From Brachyhypopomus gauderio (taxonomy: Eukaryota > Chordata > Actinopteri > Gymnotiformes > Hypopomidae), in contig NC_135220.1 of assembly GCF_052324685.1 (NCBI RefSeq), forward strand, positions 1,563,980 to 1,627,979: DNA of 64,000 nucleotides. Direction: 5' to 3'. Numbering within the stretch: the first letter of the stretch is position 1; every line of letters starts with the position of its first letter. The notes below the pieces were generated by a model. That model was not told where the DNA came from. It saw only the letters and a program-made list of their open reading frames with translations, and did no database searches. Shown here piece after piece: positions 56,784 to 64,000 of this stretch. The translations under genes and the position numbers were made by a program.

Positions 56784-59700
56784 CTAAGACACACAACACA
56801 AATATGGTAACGATATGGTAAAGAGTATTACTTTCTAATCAATGGTGACACTACATCCTGCATTCGTATGCGTTAGAGGAGTATTCACATTGAAAGCCTC
56901 ACCTTTTGCAGTGTGTGAGGACCTTGGGCTCAGAGCGTGCACAACCAGTGGGGTTAATCATGAGAGGGAGTTCCATAAGAGGATGCCGGCCATATCGGAA
57001 CGTGTAGTCTTGACAGTTCTCCACCCCGGGAAGCTAAATAGCGAGAGGTTTGGTAAACGTGCATGCTTAAAAGGGATCTTCATCTCTGCCCATTCATCAG
57101 TTATCAGCTGTGCGACGGGATCTGAAGGGATCTGCTTACCGACTCGGTGATGCGCATCACAGCATGGACGGTGAGGCCGTACATCTCCTCTCCCTTTACA
57201 TGGTCTGTGAAGAGCTTCAGCATGGCCGCATCTTCACGCAACTTGGCAACCTTATGCACAATCTTCTCCCAGATGCCTGATGTTTAAAAAGACAAGACGG
57301 CAGGACATTAAATCAAACCTCGAGACCAATTTCACACCAAAGTGCTCAATCTTTAAAGGGGAATAGGAAAGTTTCAAAAATGTTATATACCATCTGGACT
57401 GCTCTCCTTGAAGTGCAGGTCTTCCTGTCCGTACTCCAGCACTCGCACTTCAAACAAGGGTTTGCCGTCCTGCTCCCCGATGCGGCAGCGGTATCGGCAG
57501 CGGCGGTTGGGCACCCGGGTGCTCCAGTAGATGCGCGTGGCCTCGTACCCCACGGGGAAGATGGCGGTGGGCGAGTGGAAGGCGGCCATCTGAGAGGGCA
57601 GGAGCTGACCGACCGCGTGGAAGATGAGGCCCCCGACGCGGAACAGGTGCACGCGGTCTCCGCGCTGCAGGATGCTGGCGATCTGCTTGACCTCGTCCCG
57701 CTCGATGTAGACGCGGCGGAAGACGGCGAAGTTGCTCAGCTCCTCCTCGCTGGGGCCCTTTAGCTTGTGCTGCGTGCAGAGCATGGTCTTGTCCTTGAAG
57801 AACATGCAGCGGGCGCGGATGGCGCAGGCGAAGTGGTAGACGTTGGGGCAGCGCAGGCGGTTGCAGCTGTTGGTGGCGCCCGTCTTCTGGCAGAAGGCGC
57901 AGCGCGTGCGCAGGCCGCGACGCAGGGCCACCTCCACGTTGATGAGCGCGCCCCCCTGCGTCTCGTAGACCTCCGTGGACCACAGCGCGCAGTTGAGGTG
58001 CACCCACAGGTCCACGTCGATGTTCAGGAGGCGGGCGGGGCCGTCCGTGGCGCCGTCCCCCTCCTCGTGGCAGAAGCAGCACTTGCGTTTGTCTCGCGGC
58101 AACTTTTCCGGGCGGAGCGTGATCCGCAGACGCTCCATGAGCTCGGACACCTCGCGACTGTTCTCCTTCTTGGAGCCGCCCTTGCGGATGGTGATGACCA
58201 GGTGAAGTCTTTTCCAGCGCACGCCTTTCCACTTTTTGATCTTGGGTCGCACCTCGTCATCCTCGGACAGGGGCCTGCTGCGGTGTTTGACGGGTCTGGG
58301 GGAGACCTCCATCGCGGGGGAGTCCTGAGGCACGGAGCGAGCGGCAGCACAGACCGCCTCTTCCTCCGACGTGGCGGTGAGGGACGAGAGAAAGGCCTCC
58401 TCAGCCTCAGGCTCGGGTTTAACATGAGGGCTCCGAGACTCTATATTCAAAGACTCGACCTGAGGCTCCGTCTTGACGAGAGCGCCCAGGCTAGGCGAGG
58501 ACTTCAGCTGAACAGAAGGCTCAAGGTCCAGTTCTGGTTGCGGATCAGGGTGAGACTGAGCGACGGGTTCAGGTTCAGCAGGTGTGGGTGCTGGTGGTGA
58601 AGGTGGCGGAGATTCCTCAACAGGAATGATGGGAAGATGTCGTACATCCAGGTCTGATACATTAGTCATGTAACAGTGCTGAGCAGGTTGGTCTTCATGC
58701 TCTGGGTATTCCTAATTATTAACGAACACAGAATTAATTTTGGGAGACGATAGTAGGAATACATTTATAAAAAATATATACAATGAGTCCCCGCTTAACG
58801 ACGGGTCTGGATAACGACAGACCGGAGTTGCAACTTTTACAACACAGAGGAGCAGTGGCAGCACAGTGGGGTGATGTGGGGTGTTGTGGGGTGTTGTGTA
58901 CGATAGGCTGCACTGCCTCAGCTTATCTCGGCAACGCGATCGCTCTCTCTCACGCTGTACGCACGCACAAGAACATTGTTAGTTTTTTTTTTTTCCCCGA
59001 TACTGTATTTACGATAAAAGCATATCTAAATCTAGGGTCATGCTTAATGACGAAAACTGCTTTACGACAGACTTTTCAGTCTCTAACCCAGTCATTAAGC
59101 GGGCCTCACTGTATATTGTATTTCTGCACTCCCATACATGTAGTTTGATTTTCAAATTTATAATAAAATGTAAAAATATAAATGCAAATATCCCTCCTAC
59201 ATACGCATACGTTTAATAAATAATCTATGCAACCAACCTGCTTGATTAGAGACAGAATGTCGACCTCCTTCTTCAGAGTACAGCCTGGCAAAGTGACATC
59301 GAACTGTCTCAGCCATTCTGCCTCTCCACTTGCAGATTGGTCAGTCTTCACACACAGGCCTCCTACGTTATGGACAAAAGAAAAAGAAGAAAAATGTGTT
59401 TTTAGAACAAAATCGACAGACACCAAACACTCAAGTTCAAAAACAGTCACCTACTGTTTAACAATAATTAAACCTTATTTGTTTATTCATATTTATAAAC
59501 CAAATGTCTCATCTATGAATAAAAATACTAGTAAAGCAGTAAATATCACACTATCAAACTTGACATAAAAAGGATTTGGACTGCTGCATATAAATTGACT
59601 ACCAATGACGGCAGTAAAAGTCCAGAAAATAACAGATTCTAAGTTACCCGAGCTGGAGAAGTCGGGTGGTTTCCCAGGGCCAACACCAGCCGCCCTACCA

Positions 59701-60010
59701 GGACTCTGGGGGAATGCCACTTCGTAGGAACCAGGGATACGCATGTGTAGCAGCTGAGCAACTGCCACCATGACAGAGTTCAGATTCTATCGGAAGACCA
59801 ATTGTGGCGGAGTTAACACAGGAATTAAATTGGATTGTTAAAAGAGGATTCAGACAAACTGAAGCTTCAATACCTTGGCCGCAGCTGCTGAGAGAGATAA
59901 GGTGACAGACACTTCGTTGCTCCTGGCTTTGTCCCAAGGGCTGGAAGAGGAGCCGTCTTTCCCCTCTACTGCCTCAAAGGGTTTAGTCTCTGGGAAATCT
60001 GAACATTTGT

Positions 60011-60044
<34 letters not shown>

Positions 60045-63000
60045 TAAGATGTCTCCATCACATAAGAACAGGACAGCAAATCAAAGTTCAGGAACAGACA
60101 TCAGGGAACAAAATCTAAGAAAACATACTAGGTATAGAAGAGCGAGGGATGATGGATATGACGGGAGAAATGGCCCTCTCATTCTCCTCCTCTTTCGGCT
60201 CCAGCAGATGAGGAAAACGCGACACTTCGTCACCAAGGTGGCTTTCAGGCGATGACGCAGGCACAATGCTGTCCGGAGCATCGCTGTCATCATCACTCTC
60301 CATCCTGAGGGGAAACCATTCATGAGTTCTCTGCCGGGCCACAAAGTAGGGCTGGAGTAACTTTCCCGACACCGTGCGACGTACCTCATGTCTTCGTTCT
60401 GGTTATGTGGAGGAGTGGGGAGAGCCGCTAGAATATCCACACTCTTCACCTCCTCAGGAACAGGGTCTTAAGGGACAGGAAGAAGCACTCTGAGCACCCA
60501 GTCTGATTTATCTAGACAAGCTAAGGCACTGGACATGTCAGCATTGTTACCCATTGCGTCCTCTGAAGCCTCTCTCGCTCCCTTGTCTTCCGCCAGCTCG
60601 TCTACCGCGGTCACGCCATTTAAAAGTTTGTGCTGCACCGAAGGGGGCGGAGTCGGGGGAAGAGATGAAGGAGGCGTGGGAGGATTGCTGAGGTTATTCT
60701 GGTGGAAGAGGAGAACATTTTTAGCGCATGATACATAACCAAGAACCATGTCTTCTAACACAACAGTTATTCAGGAGCATCTTCCAAACCTACAGAAAAT
60801 TGCAAGACTACAAAACTAGTGTGCACAAAACCTAACAACCCAAGGATTTTCTTGTGAAGTCAATGAGTAATAGAGCACTCTGGAATTGCATACATGTACA
60901 ATTGTACCTTAGTTAGGAGTTGGGAATAGTAGTCTGGAATGTTGTCTATTACTGCATTTCCAAAAGAGCCCTTCAGTGGAGTCTTGCCATTAGCAGGGCT
61001 GCTGCCAAAAGGAGCAAACAAATCCAGACTAGCCGTAATGGAGGGTTCCATTAGAGGAAGGAGAGAGAGACCCTGAGGGTAAAAACGAAAAAGAGGGGAG
61101 GGGTGTTAATTAAGGAATGCTGCCAAAATGTGTCTAATAAAATGTTGAATCGTTAAACTAATTTTTATAATTGTGTGAAACGGGAAAGGAACTCGTCCAT
61201 ACTTGTTTAAGCTGTTTCATTATTGCTTCGGTTTTTCCAACCTCGTCTTTTTTAGTTTTCTTCCGAGAGTTTGGTCCACGCTCCCCAGCCTTTGTCGTGC
61301 GCTTAGTCTTTGCTACCGGAGCTCTTTTAGAGATTGATTGAAGATCCTAAGAACAAGTAATTAACACGAAAGGGATTAGAAAACAAAAAGGTCTTTCTTT
61401 GACGTGTCACTACCTAACGTCTTTTTTTTACCTCCATGTTTCGTGGTGTTCCCTGAAGTTTTTGCTCCAGCATTGCCAGCTTGCTGTTTATATGACCATT
61501 TATCTCATTGTGTATTCCATCAGATGGCCTCTGGGATGCCAATTGAAGATTCTTGGTTCGAAGGAGCTTCTGCAAAAGTTGTTGTCCTGTCTCCGTTTTG
61601 GGGATTTGTGCTGCAGGGTCTCCCGATTGATTTCCAGGCCCGGATGCAGAGCTGATAAATCCACTAGCATTACTGTTACTGACCAACTCGCCAGTTATTT
61701 CTCGCTTAACAGCTGCAGTAGGAGTCTCTCCAGCATTTCCCGAGTCACACTGGATCTCACGAGGTTCCTGTTTTATGTTTTGGAGTGTGATTTTGCATGG
61801 ATGTCCTTCAGAAGTCAGTGGTGGTGAATGAGATACATCACCATCAGCCACCACTGGAGTTAATGGATGTTGTGGGAAGCTCTCATTGGACTTAGGAGAT
61901 GGGCCATTAGGTGGAACAGAAGTGGCGGTCATATCATTACTGTGGCTCTGGGGCTCTGACTTGAGACCTAATAAATCTTGTGGAGTCTTGGCCATTGGAG
62001 ATCTCAGTGGTGAAGCTGCTGGTGTTCCCACATTGTTAAACGGGCTGCTATGGCCAATAACGAACTCTGATCTCGATGGAGGTGACAGATGGGTAGAGTG
62101 AGATGGTGTGCCCGAATCTTGTTTACTGAAAGATGCTGGGCTTGAGCCAGCTTCTTGAACAGTAGATCCAGCAGGAGAACCCACATGGGAAGGAGATGCC
62201 TGAAAAGGACTACGTGCGGTCATCCCATGAGACTGCTGTCCTGGTGGCGTCTGGGTCTGACCCATGCCCATGATTTGCCTTTGCTGACTCGAGAGGGGGC
62301 TGCCAGGCGAACCCTGACCCATAAGCTGACGAGGGGACAATGGCCTAGTCATGTGACCAAGAGGTGCCGTGCGAACTGGACCCATCATTGGTCGATTCAA
62401 AGGCACCTGACCTCTCATCATTTGATGTTGCTGCTGGTGCATCATCTGCTGCACACTACCGTATTGAGGCGAGGTTCCTTGCGATGTTTGTTGCGGCAGC
62501 GATCCAGCGCCCTGATGATACTGTGGAGTCATGACGGAGGGCTGGCCCATTACTCCTTGGTGCTCTGGAGACTCCACTGGACCTTGTTTACCTGCAAAGC
62601 CATAGGGGTGCTGTTGCTGCGTCTCGAGCCCTGGCATTCTTTGGCCAACAGGTTGGCCCTGTTGACCATGAGGACGCATTTGTGCCTGTCCCTGTCCCTG
62701 TAATCTTAGAATCTGGCCCTGCTGCTGTGCCTGTCTCTGAGCAATCATGGCCTGAATTTGTTGCAGTTGCTGGTTAGGAGGAAGGTGACGCAGCTGTGGG
62801 TTCTGTGCAATGAAGGCCTGAATGTTGATTGCGGTTCGTATTTGCCCAGGAGCACCGGGCCTTGGGGACATCATCACTTGCTGTCCTCTGTTCATCTGCT
62901 CAAGCAAGGCTTGCTTCTGCTGCTGGTGCAACACATCTTGTTGATTCGCATTCCCAGCCATTGCAGCTGGATTTTGGCCACTCTGCTGACCCAGCATGCT

Positions 63001-64000
63001 TTGCAGTTGCTGTGGAACACTTTGACCTCCTTGTTGTGGCTGTTGGGAGACGTAACACATTTGCTGACCTTCTTGTTTCACTTGTTCTGCACCGAGAGAG
63101 TTTTGCCTCTGAAGAACGAGCTGCATCTGTTGTTGCTGTTGTTGCATCTGCTGTTGCTGCACTTGAGGTTGTATTCCAGCCTGCTGGCCCGTAACATAGC
63201 CATGTTGCTGTACTGGGCCGGCATTCTGTCCAGGCTGCTGCTGTTTGGCTTGTTGCTGAGTCATATAGGCAAGTGTTTGCTGTTGCTGCCCGGCTGCTCC
63301 GGGCAAATCTCCACCCGGCACCTGAGGCATCTGAACCGGAATGGAGGGTCCACCCTGCTGTGGTGGGGTTTTCGGACTGAGAATTCCTGCGTCTTTAGGA
63401 GCAGGGCTTTGAACATCTTGCGAGAGGGGCGGAACGACCTGCTGCAAATTCTCCACACCGCCTTGAACATTGCTCGAAGGGGGCGTTCCCAACGTCACTT
63501 GTGGCTCTAATGGGTTTACTTGTGCCGGTTGTCTCTGCTGGGGCATTTGCTGCTGTTGGAGCTGTGCGTGGGTCTTTGACGCGTTCTGCTGTTGCTGAGT
63601 AAGAAGCATTCGCTGTGCCAAAACATTCTGCTGTTGAGGTGCACCTTGAAGTTCACCTTGCGGTCCTCTAAGAATATGTTGTGGTCCACCAGGTCCCTGC
63701 TGACTCATCAAACCCTGAGGTCTCTGAAGCTGCTGCACCGCTTGACTTCCAGTCATGCCTTGTTGGCCCGGCATCATATTTTGATTTTGAGTCAGTGGCT
63801 GAGCCATGAGATTTGGCTGCGCCTGCCTGACTCCCTGGTTCCCCATCATGCCCTGAGGAACCTGGAGTAGACTTTGCTGATTTTGTGGGGTGGATATTAA
63901 TCCTGGTTGAAGATTGGACTGTTGCTGTCCCATTAACGGGTTGCCGATCAAAGCCTGAGGTGGCTGACCACCCACAGTCCCAGCTTGCTGACTCAAAACA
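55775..64000 (-). CDS. kmt2d: histone H3K4 methyltransferase Kmt2d, C-terminal part (5' end beyond window)
   Basis: Sixteen exons in transcript order: 64000-61432 (open at the edge), 61346-61203, 61072-60908, 60698-60551, 60466-60385, 60304-60129, 59998-59874, 59786-59648, 59362-59238, 58711-57391, 57276-57140, 57033-56903, 56783-56498, 56318-56245, 56101-55993 and 55867-55775. All junctions keep phase, giving about 1,940 residues against about 5,540 for the whole human protein. Order: glutamine-rich region, linker with NNLSNPPTPPSSLPPTPPPS, extended PHD finger, FYRN/FYRC, WDR5-binding GCARSEPK, SET domain (NHSCAPNC, YDYQFD) and post-SET CHCGAWNC, ending KWMN. IIISSRRIPKGEELTYDYQF and CGAWNC match KMT2D and differ from KMT2C. 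It mono-methylates H3K4 at enhancers within the COMPASS-like complex (WDR5, RBBP5, ASH2L, UTX). Confidence 0.96.
57391..58711 (-). other. kmt2d: kmt2d exon with ePHD and FYRN domains
   Basis: A 1,321-bp exon. It starts with a proline-rich acidic linker, then KKWKGVRWKRLHLVITI. The extended PHD finger runs from about KCCFCHEEGDGATDGPARLL to the histidine/cysteine cluster NVYHFACAIRARCMFFKDKT. The FYRN part includes FRVGGLIFHAVGQLLP. Its codons are far richer in G and C than those of neighbouring exons. As a result, long open frames of 277 codons on the plus strand and 260 codons on the minus strand overlap it as shadows. Confidence 0.93.
58781..59111. mobile_element. Tc1/mariner (pogo/Tigger-like) non-autonomous element
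   Basis: The 331-bp element starts CAATGAGTCCCCGCTTAACG and ends CATTAAGCGGGCCTCACTG, an inverted repeat of about 18 bp with a few mismatches. It is flanked by TA on both sides (58779-58780 and 59112-59113). The CGCTTAACGACGG end resembles Tigger-type pogo elements. It is inside a kmt2d intron, 69 bp upstream of exon 58711-57391 in transcript direction. Confidence 0.8.
60013..60041. repeat. G29 homopolymer (C29 in the kmt2d transcript)
   Basis: 29 G on the plus strand. In kmt2d orientation it is a C29 tract ending 12 bp before the TTCAG acceptor at 59999, so it forms most of the polypyrimidine tract of that exon. Confidence 0.9.
61432..64000 (-). other. kmt2d: kmt2d glutamine-rich exon (partial)
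   Basis: The frame is open for at least 2,569 bp up to the window edge. It encodes a Gln/Pro/Gly-rich, low-complexity region with short poly-Q runs (QQQMQQQQQQMQ), which corresponds to the large Q-rich exon of KMT2D. Near its end are SPRQLMGQGSPGSPLSSQQR and an LXXLL motif in QQLLQKLLRTKNLQLAS, a nuclear-receptor contact type of motif. The exon closes with EQKLQGTPRNME|GTA. Plus-strand leucine-rich frames across it are shadows. Confidence 0.93.

Noticed and set aside
57450-58232. 260-codon minus-strand frame in another phase of the same exon
   Set aside because: Arg/Pro/His-rich product of GC-rich DNA; overlaps the real kmt2d frame.
57767-58600. 277-codon plus-strand frame antisense to kmt2d
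   Set aside because: Shadow of the GC-rich ePHD/FYRN exon; the minus frame carries all known domain motifs.
62155-63510. Leucine-rich plus-strand frames over the Q-rich exon
   Set aside because: Reverse complement of CAG-type glutamine codons (CTG) gives leucine runs; kmt2d is on the other strand.

Overview
This is a 64-kb piece of a vertebrate nuclear genome, almost certainly a teleost fish. The protein-coding genes have many short exons with GT-AG introns. The DNA between them is full of dinucleotide microsatellites, fish-type LINE/SINE tails, hAT-type MITEs and long G or C homopolymers. I cannot name the species from sequence alone.

Layout: (1) 1-7.9 kb is gene-poor, with repeats, a CpG-rich stretch and a 556-bp TTAA-flanked DNA element. 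(2) 7904-11663 (+) is a complete six-exon alpha-tubulin gene whose protein ends in ...EEGEE without a terminal tyrosine. (3) 12041-12390 (-) holds two intact exons of a Sec14-like (CRAL-TRIO N-terminal) gene with no body behind them. (4) 13.4-17.8 kb is a transposon graveyard. (5) 17828-20483 (+) is an ankrd33-type ankyrin protein. (6) 22.4-35.2 kb (+) is a type I BMP/TGF-beta receptor at the ACVRL1 position, with a probable non-coding first exon, a 7-kb first intron containing a 35-bp x 31 minisatellite, and nine coding exons. (7) 38541-50305 (+) is acvr1b (ALK4), with a 9-kb first intron. (8) 52866-64000 (-) is the 3' third of kmt2d, converging tail-to-tail with acvr1b and running off the right edge.

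The gene set (alpha-tubulin, ANKRD33, ACVRL1, ACVR1B, KMT2D) corresponds to human 12q13. There the tubulin/KMT2D cluster and the ANKRD33-ACVRL1-ACVR1B cluster are some megabases apart; here they are packed into 64 kb. The two receptors are tandem neighbours on one strand and are both serine/threonine kinases that would phosphorylate SMADs: BMP-type SMAD1/5/9 for the ALK1-like protein and SMAD2/3 for ALK4. Kmt2d is the nuclear H3K4 mono-methyltransferase of enhancers. The cluster is not an operon; the shared layout is inherited synteny.

I found no clear new biological system. The items most worth a second look are the orphan Sec14-like exons, an unexplained splice-bounded exon-like ORF inside the kmt2d 3' UTR, the tyrosine-less tubulin tail, the ALK1/ALK2 mosaic character of the first receptor, the higher-order structure of the minisatellite, and several hAT MITEs in receptor introns with readable 8-bp target duplications. 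All exon boundaries were read by eye from splice consensus, reading frame and family knowledge.
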